From: UBA4655 sp044337015
GTDB taxonomy: Bacteria > Planctomycetota > Planctomycetia > Pirellulales > UBA1268
DNA: 36,649 bases
Assembly (NCBI GenBank): GCA_044337015.1
Contig: JBIIOJ010000005.1
Span: 1-36,649 of the forward strand
Direction of reading: 5' to 3'
In this document: piece after piece, positions 1-7,687 of the stretch
Position numbering within the stretch: the stretch's first letter is position 1
Layout of the letters: every line of letters begins with the position of its first letter
The notes under the pieces: generated by a model
Database searches by the model: none
Seen by the model: only the letters and a program-made list of their open reading frames with translations
What the model was told of the DNA's origin: nothing
Made by a program: the position numbers and the translations under genes

Positions 1-171
1 GATGTCGATCTCGCACCAGCTCTGCAGGTTGTGGAAGTTGTCGTACTGCTGCACCTTCACGATGCAGTCGACGGGGCAGACTTCCAGGCAGCTCTCGCAG
101 CCGGTGCAGTTGTCGGCGTTGATGACCGCCAGTTCCTTCGGCAGTTTCTTGCGGGGACCTGCTTTGGCCAT
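1..171 (-). CDS. 4Fe-4S ferredoxin-like protein (3' end outside the window)
   Basis: Reading back from ATG at 169-171 gives 57 residues that run off the left edge without a stop. After a basic N-terminus (MAKAGPRKKLPKEL) comes C22-x2-C25-x2-C28-x3-C32-P, the classic ligand set for one [4Fe-4S] cluster, followed by VDCIVKV as in bacterial ferredoxins. Residues after C32 include a further Cys and the start of a second segment, so a second cluster may lie beyond the window. The likely role is cytoplasmic electron transfer; the partner cannot be told. A GAAAGGA sequence about 12 bases before the ATG is a plausible ribosome-binding site. lysA lies upstream on the same strand, 97 bases away, so co-transcription is possible. 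Confidence 0.85.
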   Translation of the reverse strand, partial: MAKAGPRKKLPKELAVINADNCTGCESCLEVCPVDCIVKVQQYDNFHNLQSWCEIDI

Positions 172-268
172 GGTGGGAAAATCGTCCTTTCAGGCAGGGA
201 AACTCCAGCCACATCATCCTAGCCGGCCAAACCGTCCCGGCCAATCGGGCTTGGGGCTCCCGAAAAAC

Positions 269-1585
269 CTAGACCGTTTCACCGCGGACGAGGTCCTCGA
301 CCGACTGCCTCCGGCGGACGAGCCGGGCCCGGCCGTCCTCCACGAGCACCTCGGCCGGCAGCGGCTTGGAGTTGTAGTTGCTCGCCATCACGAACCCGTA
401 GGCCCCGGCGATCTCGATCACGAGCAGGTCGCCGACCGCCGCCTTCGGCAGGGAACGCGTGGCGACGAACCCGCCGTCGGACTGAGTGAAGATGTCGCCC
501 GACTCACAGAGCGGCCCCCCCACGACGACCTCCTCCTGCGGCGGGCTTTCCGCCGGGCCCACCCCGTCCCGCGGGCAAAGCGACATCGGGTGGTAGGAGC
601 CATAGAGAACGGGCCGAGCGAGCGTGTTGAATCCAGCGTCGACGAGGATGTAGGGCTTCGTTCCCTGCCGCTTCACGGCGCGAACCTCCGTCACGATGAA
701 CCCGCTCTCGGCCGTGAGGTAGCGGCCCGGCTCGATCTCGAGGCGAATGCGGTGGCCGAAGCGGTCTTCGAGCTGCCGGCGAGTCGCGTCCCAGAGCGTG
801 AAGTAGCCGGAGAGATCGGCATGCTCCTCGCCGGGCCGGTAGGGCACCGGCAGCCCGCCGCCGGCGGAGATCGTCGTCAGCGAGCGGCCGATCTCCACCG
901 CGATCCGTTCGACCGCGCCCGCCACCTCCGCAAGGTGGGCGAGATCGGTGCCGCTGCCGATGTGCATGTGGAGGCCGCTCACCGAGAGGCCCGCCCATTC
1001 CGCCCGCCGCAGCACGTCGGCGATGTCGGCGTGCCAGATGCCGTGCTTCGAGCCCTCGCCGCCGGTGTTGGTCTTCTGGCTGTGGCCGTGGCCGAAGCCG
1101 GGGTTCACGCGGAGGGTGATGCTCGCACCGGGCAATCGCTCGGCCAGTTGCTCGATCATGTCCGCCGAGCCGCAGTTGACGTGGAGGCCGTGCTTCACGA
1201 CGGCGTCGAGGCTCTCGCGGTCGAAGATGTCGGCGGTGTAGACGATCGGGTGGACCGGCGGCAGGCCGTCGGCCGCAGCCGCCCGCGGGGCGTGCGGCGA
1301 ATACCCTGCCGCAAGAGCCCGGTGAATCTCGCCAGCGCTCACGGCGTCGACCACGACCCCGAGCCGCCGCAGGAGATCGAGCACGGCGAGGTTGGAGCAG
1401 GCCTTTTGCGCGAAGCGGATCGTGTCCCACGCGGCAAGGTCGGCGCACCGCCTCTTGATCATGGCCGCGTCGTAGACATAGAGGGGCGTGCCGTGTTCGC
1501 GGGCAATGTCCGCGACGTCCACTCCGGCGATCTGCCGGCGAATCCCGGCTCGGCCGGGAATGTTCGACTGCGTGCCGGCGATCAT
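269..1585 (-). CDS. lysA: Diaminopimelate decarboxylase
   Basis: The 438-residue product is a PLP-dependent fold-III decarboxylase that converts meso-diaminopimelate to L-lysine and CO2, the last step of lysine synthesis. Visible marks are the PLP lysine in FAQKACSN (K61), the HMHIGSG phosphate/substrate motif (H208), the glycine-rich SAGGGLPVPY, EPGRYL (about 285-290), the CESGD loop (C360) that completes the partner's active site, and the C-terminal GAYGFVMASNYN segment. The length is normal for the family. The ATG at 1583-1585 overlaps the TGA of the upstream secreted-protein gene (ATGA), so translation is probably coupled. The neighbours have no evident role in lysine synthesis. Confidence 0.95.
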   Translation of the reverse strand: MIAGTQSNIPGRAGIRRQIAGVDVADIAREHGTPLYVYDAAMIKRRCADLAAWDTIRFAQKACSNLAVLDLLRRLGVVVDAVSAGEIHRALAAGYSPHAPRAAAADGLPPVHPIVYTADIFDRESLDAVVKHGLHVNCGSADMIEQLAERLPGASITLRVNPGFGHGHSQKTNTGGEGSKHGIWHADIADVLRRAEWAGLSVSGLHMHIGSGTDLAHLAEVAGAVERIAVEIGRSLTTISAGGGLPVPYRPGEEHADLSGYFTLWDATRRQLEDRFGHRIRLEIEPGRYLTAESGFIVTEVRAVKRQGTKPYILVDAGFNTLARPVLYGSYHPMSLCPRDGVGPAESPPQEEVVVGGPLCESGDIFTQSDGGFVATRSLPKAAVGDLLVIEIAGAYGFVMASNYNSKPLPAEVLVEDGRARLVRRRQSVEDLVRGETV

Positions 1586-3249
1586 CGTCCGCCGCCTCCG
1601 ATCGGCCCGACCCCGATCGGGAGGCCGCCGCCGCCTCCCATTCCAGAGGCCGCCGCTGCGGCCTTGAGCACGCCCGAGTCGGCGGAAACCTGCCAGGCGA
1701 CTCCCCGCTCGATCGGCCGCACCTGCAGCTGCAGGATCGAGCTTTCCGCCGCGGCGGCAGCCTTGGCCGCGGCCGCGAGCTGTTCGGCCGGCGCCGCCCC
1801 CGATTCCGCCGCGGCCTCCGCCGCCACCTCGAGCCACTGGTCTGCCGACACCTGTACCGCGGCCATCGCCCGCCCCTCCTGGGCCGCCGGCGCCGGCTGC
1901 TTCTGAAGCTCCGCGAGCCTCGCCTTCGCATCGCCGCCGAAGAGAAGGTGGCAGGTCTCGGGGGCGACCGCAATCGTGGCGTCGAGCGTGTCCCCGAACA
2001 TCGCGGCGGCGTCGCTCTTCGAGAGGTCGATCGAGAGGCCGTGGAGCGTGGCTTCGCCGACGCGTCCGTCGTCAAGCTTCACCTTCACGAGCGGGGGAAG
2101 ATCGGCGTCGGGCCCGAGCAGCTTCCGCAGCGACTGCTCGAGGTTCGCTCCGTCCTTCACGTGCATGCCGCCGGTGAACTCGATCGCCGGAGGCTCCCCC
2201 TCGGCCGCGACGTTCACGAGCGCCATGCTGCCGTCGAGCCGGCCGCTCGCGACCGCCGCCTTCGCGACCGACCGCATCGATCCTGCGAGCATGTTCGTGA
2301 TCGGGTCGGAGGAATCGACGGCGGAGGAGGCGTCGATCAACGCACCGATCTGCGCGGCGGCGTCTGCGGGAATCTTCTGGGCGACGAACCCGCGGGCCAT
2401 CGCCTTGCCGGCCGACTTCGGCAACGGCACGGTGAGCGGCGCGTCGCCGAGGGTGGCGGCGACCTTCGCGGCGGCCGATCCGGGCAGGCCGACCGACCGC
2501 ATCTCGACGAGCACGCGGTTCTTCGCGTCGTCGAGCCGCAGGCCGAGCGTCATCGACTCGATGTCTCCGAGCGAGCCGAGGGCCGCGACGAGTGCGGACG
2601 CATCGACGGGCTGCCCCAGCTGGGCCGACCTCGCCGAGGCGGCCTCGATCTGCTTCGCAAGTTGCTCGCGGAGTGGCAGCGGCATCCGGCTCGGAAAGAG
2701 CCTGACGGCGAGCGTGAAATCCTCCGAGAGCGGTGGGATCCACTCCGACGGATCGTCCACGCCGCTCTTCGGCATCGACTCGGGCGAGAGGATCGCCCAT
2801 CGGTTCTTCTCGACGATCCGCACGACGCCGGTGCCGGGCGCCGTGATCTTGAGGTCGTCGCCGTCGGCCTCGGCCGGCCCGACGACTCCCTCGAGCGAGC
2901 CGAGCAGTTTGTCGAGATCGGTGACCGGCAGGAACGCCGAGCCGGAGACGGCGTTGCCATCGGCCGTGAGCACGACGCCGAACGGACGCTTCACGTCGAG
3001 GCCCGCGAGGCCACGGCCGCCCGTGATGCCGGTGAGCATCGACTCGGCGAGGATCACGAGCGTGGGATTGCCGACCTGCGCGCCGAACCAGGCGAGCTGC
3101 TTCCGGAGATCTGCGTAGCCATCGGATGCCACGACGGCAATCACCTCCGGCTCGGCCCTCGCCGTGGAAATACAGAGTGTGGCGGCCGCCAGGCAGGCCG
3201 CGACGAGACGACGAAAGCGGTCATCGGGGGCGCGGGAGGGGATTGTCAT
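1582..3249 (-). CDS. Secreted alanine-rich protein of unknown function
   Basis: A 555-residue protein I do not recognise. The start at 3249 is supported by GCAGGAG 8 bases upstream. Residues 12-32 form a signal peptide (RRLVAACLAAATLCISTARA) with likely cleavage before EPEV, so it is exported. The mature part is mixed alpha/beta, with phrases such as VIAVVASDGYADLRKQLAWFGAQVG and repeated DGDDLKI / DDGRVGEATL strands. It then has an Ala-rich stretch near 480-510 and a Gly-rich tail (GMGGGGGLPIGVGPIGGGGR). No catalytic motif is obvious. Its TGA overlaps the lysA start. Similar long secreted proteins with an Ala-rich hinge occur widely in planctomycetes (general knowledge); the function is not inferred. 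Confidence 0.8.
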   Translation of the reverse strand: MTIPSRAPDDRFRRLVAACLAAATLCISTARAEPEVIAVVASDGYADLRKQLAWFGAQVGNPTLVILAESMLTGITGGRGLAGLDVKRPFGVVLTADGNAVSGSAFLPVTDLDKLLGSLEGVVGPAEADGDDLKITAPGTGVVRIVEKNRWAILSPESMPKSGVDDPSEWIPPLSEDFTLAVRLFPSRMPLPLREQLAKQIEAASARSAQLGQPVDASALVAALGSLGDIESMTLGLRLDDAKNRVLVEMRSVGLPGSAAAKVAATLGDAPLTVPLPKSAGKAMARGFVAQKIPADAAAQIGALIDASSAVDSSDPITNMLAGSMRSVAKAAVASGRLDGSMALVNVAAEGEPPAIEFTGGMHVKDGANLEQSLRKLLGPDADLPPLVKVKLDDGRVGEATLHGLSIDLSKSDAAAMFGDTLDATIAVAPETCHLLFGGDAKARLAELQKQPAPAAQEGRAMAAVQVSADQWLEVAAEAAAESGAAPAEQLAAAAKAAAAAESSILQLQVRPIERGVAWQVSADSGVLKAAAAASGMGGGGGLPIGVGPIGGGGR

Positions 3250-3291
3250 CGACGGGCTCCTGCGGGATCGATCGGACTCCAGGAATCCATT

Positions 3292-3297
3292 GTTGTA
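3292..3297 (-). promoter_or_regulatory. Candidate -10 box (TACAAC) for the secreted-protein/lysA unit
   Basis: Read on the minus strand the hexamer is TACAAC, about 42 bases before the start at 3249, which leaves room for the visible ribosome-binding site. No convincing -35 box is seen. The call rests on position and a 5/6 match to TATAAT only. Confidence 0.25.
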
Positions 3298-3381
3298 CGG
3301 GAGGATCGGCGGCGTTCGCCAGTGCCTCGTCCGGGCCGCGGCGATGCGGCGGGCGACGCTCCGGCGCCGGCATGCGGATGG

Positions 3382-3387
3382 TATCCT
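3382..3387 (+). promoter_or_regulatory. Candidate extended -10 box (TGG-TATCCT) just before the M50 gene
   Basis: TATCCT preceded by TG one base upstream lies 6 bases before the ATG at 3394, and no Shine-Dalgarno sequence is present. If it is used, transcription would begin at or beside the start codon, giving a leaderless mRNA. Confidence 0.35.
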
Positions 3388-3393
3388 GCGCCA

Positions 3394-4260
3394 ATGGACG
3401 AACTCGATCGCGCGATCCGGCGGCGTCACCGGCTGCAGTTGCTGCTCTTCCTGCTCACCTGTGGCACGACCTTCATGGCCGGGGCCGCCGGGTGGCAGCC
3501 GCTGGTGCCGGGCGTCGATGACGGCGTGGGGGAGGCGATCCGGTCGCATGCGTCCCGCGGGCTCCTCTACATGGCGGCGGTGATGGCCGTGCTCGCGGCG
3601 CACGAGGCGGGTCACTACGTCGCGGCGAGGCTCCACGGCATCCCGGCGACGCTTCCCTTCTTCATTCCCGTGCCGATCCTGCTGACCGGCACGCTCGGCG
3701 CCGTGATCGGAATGGAGGGATCACGGGCCAACCGTCGGCAGCTCTTCGACATCGCGATCGCCGGTCCGCTCGCCGGGCTCCTCGTGGCGATTCCCGCGAT
3801 CGCCTGCGGCATGCTCAACGGGACGGCCGACCCGCGAAGCCCCTTCGCGATGCCGCTGGTCGCCGAGTGGCTGATGGGCATCCTGCGGCCGGACCTCGCG
3901 GCGGGAACGAGGCTCGAGCCGAATCCGCTCTTCATGGCCGGATGGGTCGGCATGCTCGTGACGGGGCTCAACATGTTTCCGATCAGCCAGCTCGACGGCG
4001 GGCACGTGAGCCGGGCGGTCTTCGGGCCCGCCTCGCGGTGGCTCGCGAGGGGTGTCCTCCTCGCGGCGATCGCCGCGATCGTGGTCTTCGGCCGTTTCAA
4101 CTGGATCGCGCTGGTGGTGATCGTGACGCTCATGGGCACCGACCACCCGCCGATCCGCGAGGACGGCGTTCCGCTCGGCTTCGCGCGGACGCTGCTCGGG
4201 ATCGCGTCGCTCTTGATCCCGGTCGTGACCTTCATGCCCGAGCCGCTCCTTCTCGACTGA
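3394..4260 (+). CDS. M50-family (site-2 protease-like) membrane metalloprotease
   Basis: A 288-residue polytopic membrane protein. The zinc site is HEAGH at residues 70-74 inside a hydrophobic helix (MAVLAAHEAGHYVAA), and the third ligand is in NMFPISQLDGGH (D201). Together these define the M50/S2P fold that cuts transmembrane substrates. About six hydrophobic segments are visible, at roughly 15-33, 57-77, 90-107, 120-140, 180-198 and 215-245. No PDZ or CBS domain is present, so it belongs to the compact group. The substrate is unknown. The ATG at 3394 has no ribosome-binding site but has a -10-like box 6 bases upstream. It is divergent from the secreted-protein gene across 144 bases. Confidence 0.88.
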   Translation: MDELDRAIRRRHRLQLLLFLLTCGTTFMAGAAGWQPLVPGVDDGVGEAIRSHASRGLLYMAAVMAVLAAHEAGHYVAARLHGIPATLPFFIPVPILLTGTLGAVIGMEGSRANRRQLFDIAIAGPLAGLLVAIPAIACGMLNGTADPRSPFAMPLVAEWLMGILRPDLAAGTRLEPNPLFMAGWVGMLVTGLNMFPISQLDGGHVSRAVFGPASRWLARGVLLAAIAAIVVFGRFNWIALVVIVTLMGTDHPPIREDGVPLGFARTLLGIASLLIPVVTFMPEPLLLD

Positions 4261-4369
4261 CGGTCGGCCGTTTTTGCGGCATGCGTGCGCCCGAATGGTT
4301 TCGCATGGTTCGCCTGCTCTCGCACGAGACAACCGGTCTCACCTGCGCCACGTGACGACCAAGCAAAGA

Positions 4370-4403
4370 TTTTTTCTATGTGAAAACGTTTTTTATCTAT
4401 TTG
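4370..4403 (+). promoter_or_regulatory. AT-rich leader with a LacI-like operator half-match (TGAAAACGTTTTTT)
   Basis: In a GC-rich setting, about 35 bases before sbtA are almost purely A/T. They contain TGAAAACGTTTTTT at 4381-4394, whose core AAAACGTTTT (4383-4392) is a perfect 10-base palindrome. LacI/CcpA-family regulators bind palindromes centred on CG with TGAAA-type arms. The TTTTATCTAT that follows could hold a -10 box. A promoter is likely; the regulator family is inference. Confidence 0.35.
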
Positions 4404-4497
4404 TTCCAGAAGCGGAGAACGTCGATACCAGTCCGAGGCAGGCACGTCGAACGAGCCCGCCTGTACCCCGTCGATTCCTTCCGGAGCTGCGGCCGAC

Positions 4498-5562
4498 ATG
4501 AACTCGCTCGCGACGCTTCAGGCGAACCTTCTCTCGCCGATCACGCTCGCCTTCGTCCTCGGCGTCGCCGCCAGGGTTGCAAAGAGTGAAATATCTCTGC
4601 CAAAAGACCTGTACACGTCATTGTCCATCTACCTCCTCTTTGCACTCGGCCTCAAAGGAGGCGTTGAACTCACACACGCCTCGGCTGGCGAAATCGTCTG
4701 GCCAATATGTGCGACACTCCTGTTGGGATTCATCACGCCCGTCACGACGTATCTGGGCATGCGGCATGTCGGCGGGTTTTCGGTGGCGGACTCGGCCGGA
4801 GTCGCAGCACACTACGGCTCCGTTTCGGCCGTGACCTTCATCGCCGCGCAACAATTCTGCCTCCATTCCAACCTGCCGCTGGAGGGCTATTTGCCGACGC
4901 TGCTGACGCTCATGGAAAGCCCCGGCATCCACATTGCCTTGGCGATCGGCGCGATCGGCACACTTCAGGCCCCCGCGTCCGCTCTGGTTTCCGTCAGTTC
5001 CGGTGCCGCGGCGGTCTGCGGTGGCGACGTTGGGAACAAAGGGCACGCTCTCCCGCCCGACACGATTCGGCAGTTTCGCGACGTGTTGCATGAGGTCATC
5101 ACCGGCCGAACCATGGTACTGCTCGTCGGAGGTCTGGTCGTCGGTTATCTCATGGGAGACGCCGGGTATCAGCAGGTGCAACCCTTCTTCGAAAGCGGCT
5201 TCAAGGGTGCGCTGACGCTCTTCATTCTCGAGATGGGACTCACGGCCGGTGGCCGACTGGGAGACCTGCGACGAGTCGGTCCGTTCCTCGTCGCCTTCGG
5301 AGTCGTCTTGCCAGTCGTGCACGGCTTCCTCGGCGTCATGCTCGGTCACTGGGCGGGGCTCTCGATCGGAGGTTGCACGGTTCTGGCCGCCATGGCTGCC
5401 AGCGCCTCTTACATCGCCGCTCCGCCGGCGGTGAGGATGACTCTGCCCGAGGCCAATCCGACCTACTACCTGACGTTGGCGCTAGCGATCACGTTTCCCT
5501 TCAATCTCGTGCTCGGCATTCCCCTCTACGAGCGTTTTGCGAGGTTTGCGGCCGGCCTCTGA
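4498..5562 (+). CDS. sbtA: SbtA-type sodium-dependent bicarbonate permease
   Basis: A 354-residue membrane protein matching the SbtA (DUF897) family, which couples Na+ to bicarbonate import in cyanobacteria and also occurs in many heterotrophs. Ten or so hydrophobic helices are visible in two halves (about 1-150 and 200-354). Family-like segments include LSPITLAFVLGVAARVAKSE, LLFALGLKGGVEL, ADSAGVAAHYGSVSAVTF and the second-half GALTLFILEMGLTAGGRL. The start has GGAG about 13 bases upstream. No PII-like sbtB follows, unlike the common cyanobacterial pair. Codon use (ATA, TTG, AAA and many A/T third positions) differs visibly from its neighbours, which suggests acquisition by transfer. The adjacent LysR gene may regulate it. 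Confidence 0.88.
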   Translation: MNSLATLQANLLSPITLAFVLGVAARVAKSEISLPKDLYTSLSIYLLFALGLKGGVELTHASAGEIVWPICATLLLGFITPVTTYLGMRHVGGFSVADSAGVAAHYGSVSAVTFIAAQQFCLHSNLPLEGYLPTLLTLMESPGIHIALAIGAIGTLQAPASALVSVSSGAAAVCGGDVGNKGHALPPDTIRQFRDVLHEVITGRTMVLLVGGLVVGYLMGDAGYQQVQPFFESGFKGALTLFILEMGLTAGGRLGDLRRVGPFLVAFGVVLPVVHGFLGVMLGHWAGLSIGGCTVLAAMAASASYIAAPPAVRMTLPEANPTYYLTLALAITFPFNLVLGIPLYERFARFAAGL

Positions 5563-5604
5563 CGGTTTTCGATCTCACGGATCAGCTCTCCGGGAAGTTC
5601 GACG

Positions 5605-5814
5605 ATGCAAAACAATGAAGGGTCGAGACGGCAGTTACTCGAACTGGCGCTGGCCGGCGTCGTGGCCGCCCTGGCCGGCTTCGCCAGGCGGCGGATCAAA
5701 CCCGCAAAGGGTCCGCCGGAAAGCGGGGGCTGGCCGGTGGTATCTTCGGGCTCCGGTCCGACCGTTTCGAGCCGCCTGACCTCGGCCGGCCCATCACCGG
5801 GAGATTTGGCATGA
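5605..5814 (+). CDS. Possible small membrane protein of 69 residues
   Basis: The ORF lies in the 268-base gap between sbtA and the LysR gene. It has a plausible ribosome-binding site (GGGAAG about 8 bases before the ATG) and one hydrophobic segment (LLELALAGVVAALAGFA, residues 11-27) followed by a basic stretch (RRRIKP). The C-terminal half is Gly/Pro/Ser-rich and looks like random GC-rich translation. It resembles no family I know, and it is not a PII-like SbtB. It may be a chance ORF. Confidence 0.3.
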   Translation: MQNNEGSRRQLLELALAGVVAALAGFARRRIKPAKGPPESGGWPVVSSGSGPTVSSRLTSAGPSPGDLA

Positions 5815-5830
5815 TCATCGGACAGGAATC

Positions 5831-6730
5831 GTGGACTGGCTGAACTACCACCACTTGCTCTATTTCTGGACCGTCGCCAAAGAGGGCAGCGTTTCGCGGG
5901 CCGCGGAGTCGCTGCACGTCGCCCAGCCGACTGTGAGCGCCCAGATTCGTTCGCTCGAGCGGTCGCTCGGCCAGAAGCTCTTCGACCGCCAGGGTCGGCA
6001 TCTCCGCCTGACCTCCGAGGGAGAGAAGGTGTTCCGCTACGCCGACGAGATCTTCGCGCTCGGCCGGGAACTGCTCCAGACGGTGAAAGGGGAGCCGCAG
6101 GCGGCACCGAAAAAATTCCGCGTCGGGGTCTCCGACGCCCTGCCGAAGCTGACGACCTACCGCCTGCTCGAGCCCGCGCTCGCCATGCAGCCCGCCTTTC
6201 GGCTCCACGTGCGGATCGACAAGACCGAGAGGCTGCTCGCCGAGCTTGCGGTCCACGCCGTCGATCTCGTCGTCGCCGACGCGCCGATGATGCCGTCGCT
6301 CAAGGTGCGGGCCTTCAGCCATCTCCTCGGTGAGACGACCGTCTCGATATTCGGCGCCGCGGCGCTGGCACGCGAAGTAAGGCGGAAGTTTCCCGGCTCG
6401 CTCCATGGCGCCCCGATGCTTCTCCAGACGACCAACACCGCCCTGCGGCAATCGCTCGACCAATGGTTCGACGTCCATGGCATCCAGCCGAGGGTGGTCG
6501 GCGAGGTCGAGGACATGGCGATGCTGCAGACGCTCGGCGAGCACGGGCTCGGCCTGTTCGCTGCGCCGACCGTCGTCCGCCGCGAGATCTGCCGCCGCTA
6601 CAAGGTTGCCTGGGTCGGTGAACTCGACCGCGTGAGGGAGAGGTTCTACGGTATCTCCGTCGAGCGGCGGATCACCCATCCGGCCGTCCGTCTCATCGCC
6701 GACCAGGCGAAGCGACGGCTGTTCACCTGA
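5831..6730 (+). CDS. LysR-family regulator, NhaR-like
   Basis: A 299-residue LysR-type regulator. Residues 3-62 form the winged helix-turn-helix (LNYHHLLYFWTVAKEGSVSRAAE ... QPTVSAQIRSLERSLGQKLFDR), and the NYHHLLYFWTVA opening is typical of NhaR, the activator of Na+/H+ antiporter genes. Residues 95-295 are the periplasmic-binding-protein-like effector domain (FRVGVSDALPKL ... RLHVRIDKTERLLAELAVHAVDLVVAD). The start is GTG at 5831 with AGGA close upstream; an ATG at 5811 is out of frame. It sits between sbtA and cysD in the same direction, so sodium/bicarbonate or sulfur control is possible. In cyanobacteria sbtA is itself under LysR-type control. Confidence 0.88.
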   Translation: MDWLNYHHLLYFWTVAKEGSVSRAAESLHVAQPTVSAQIRSLERSLGQKLFDRQGRHLRLTSEGEKVFRYADEIFALGRELLQTVKGEPQAAPKKFRVGVSDALPKLTTYRLLEPALAMQPAFRLHVRIDKTERLLAELAVHAVDLVVADAPMMPSLKVRAFSHLLGETTVSIFGAAALAREVRRKFPGSLHGAPMLLQTTNTALRQSLDQWFDVHGIQPRVVGEVEDMAMLQTLGEHGLGLFAAPTVVRREICRRYKVAWVGELDRVRERFYGISVERRITHPAVRLIADQAKRRLFT

Positions 6731-6760
6731 CGAGCGACTCTCCTGAAGGATCGACGAAGC

Positions 6761-7666
6761 ATGACCTACGGATTGCGGAATCTCGACGCCCTGGAAGCCG
6801 AGGCGATTCACATCATCCGGGAGGTCGCGGCCGGGTTCGAGAACCCCGTGCTCCTCTACTCGATCGGCAAGGACTCGATGTGCATGCTGCACGTCGCCCG
6901 CAAGGCCTTCGCGCCCGGGCCGGTGCCCTTTCCGCTCCTGCACATCGACACGACCTGGAACTTCGGCGAGATGATCACGTTCCGGGACCGCTATTGTGCC
7001 GAGCACGGGCTCAAGCTGATGGTGCACGTCAACGAGCGGGCGATCGCATCGGGCATGAACCCGTTCGACCACCCGAGCAGCGTCTACACGCCGACCATGA
7101 ACACGCATGCACTCATCGAGGCGCTCACCATGCACCGCTTCGACGCGGCGCTCGGCGGCGGACGCCGCGACGAGGAGAAGTCGCGGGCCAAGGAACGCGT
7201 TTTTTCCTTCCGCGACGCGCACCACCAGTGGAACCCGAAGAACCAGCGGCCGGAGCTCTGGAGCCTCTACAACACGCGGATCAACCGCGGTGAGAACATC
7301 CGCGTCTTCCCTCTCTCCAACTGGACGGAGCTCGACGTCTGGCAATACATCCACCGCGAGCGGATCCCGCTCGTCTCGCTCTACTTCGCGGCGGAGCGGC
7401 CCGTGGTCGACCGCGAAGGCCAGTGGATCATGGTCGACGACGAGCGGTTTCGCCTGAAGCCCGGGGAGGCGCCCGTCGTGAAGCGGGTGAGGTTTCGCAC
7501 GATGGGCGACTATCCGCTGACGGCGGCCCACGAGTCGACCGCCACGACCGTGCCGGAGGTGATCACAGAGATGCTTCTGGCGAACACGAGCGAGCGGCAG
7601 GGGCGGCTGATCGACAAGGACGAGGCCGGCTCGATGGAAAAGAAGAAGCGGGAGGGCTACTTCTGA
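6761..7666 (+). CDS. cysD: Sulfate adenylyltransferase subunit 2
   Basis: A 301-residue member of the PP-loop ATP pyrophosphatase superfamily. The nucleotide loop is LLYSIGKDSMCMLHVARKAF (SxGKDS at 34-39). Further CysD marks are LLHIDTTWNFGEM, GGGRRDEEKSRAKERVFSFRD, NWTELDVWQYI and the C-terminal SMEKKKREGYF. The enzyme adenylates sulfate to APS using GTP hydrolysis by its partner CysN. The length is normal. The ATG at 6761 has GAAGGA about 12 bases upstream. No cysN or cysC follows: the next gene is an antiporter only 21 bases downstream. The partner must therefore be elsewhere in the genome. Confidence 0.93.
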   Translation: MTYGLRNLDALEAEAIHIIREVAAGFENPVLLYSIGKDSMCMLHVARKAFAPGPVPFPLLHIDTTWNFGEMITFRDRYCAEHGLKLMVHVNERAIASGMNPFDHPSSVYTPTMNTHALIEALTMHRFDAALGGGRRDEEKSRAKERVFSFRDAHHQWNPKNQRPELWSLYNTRINRGENIRVFPLSNWTELDVWQYIHRERIPLVSLYFAAERPVVDREGQWIMVDDERFRLKPGEAPVVKRVRFRTMGDYPLTAAHESTATTVPEVITEMLLANTSERQGRLIDKDEAGSMEKKKREGYF

Positions 7667-7687
7667 GCGGCCAAGCCGCCGCCCGCC

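Noticed and set aside
2..1906. A 634-codon plus-strand frame over the ferredoxin and lysA
   Set aside because: The minus-strand products have cluster-binding and PLP motifs; this frame has none.
5563..5830. A PII-like sbtB gene after sbtA
   Set aside because: The only ORF here (5605-5814) is 69 codons with a membrane segment and no PII ferredoxin-like fold motifs.
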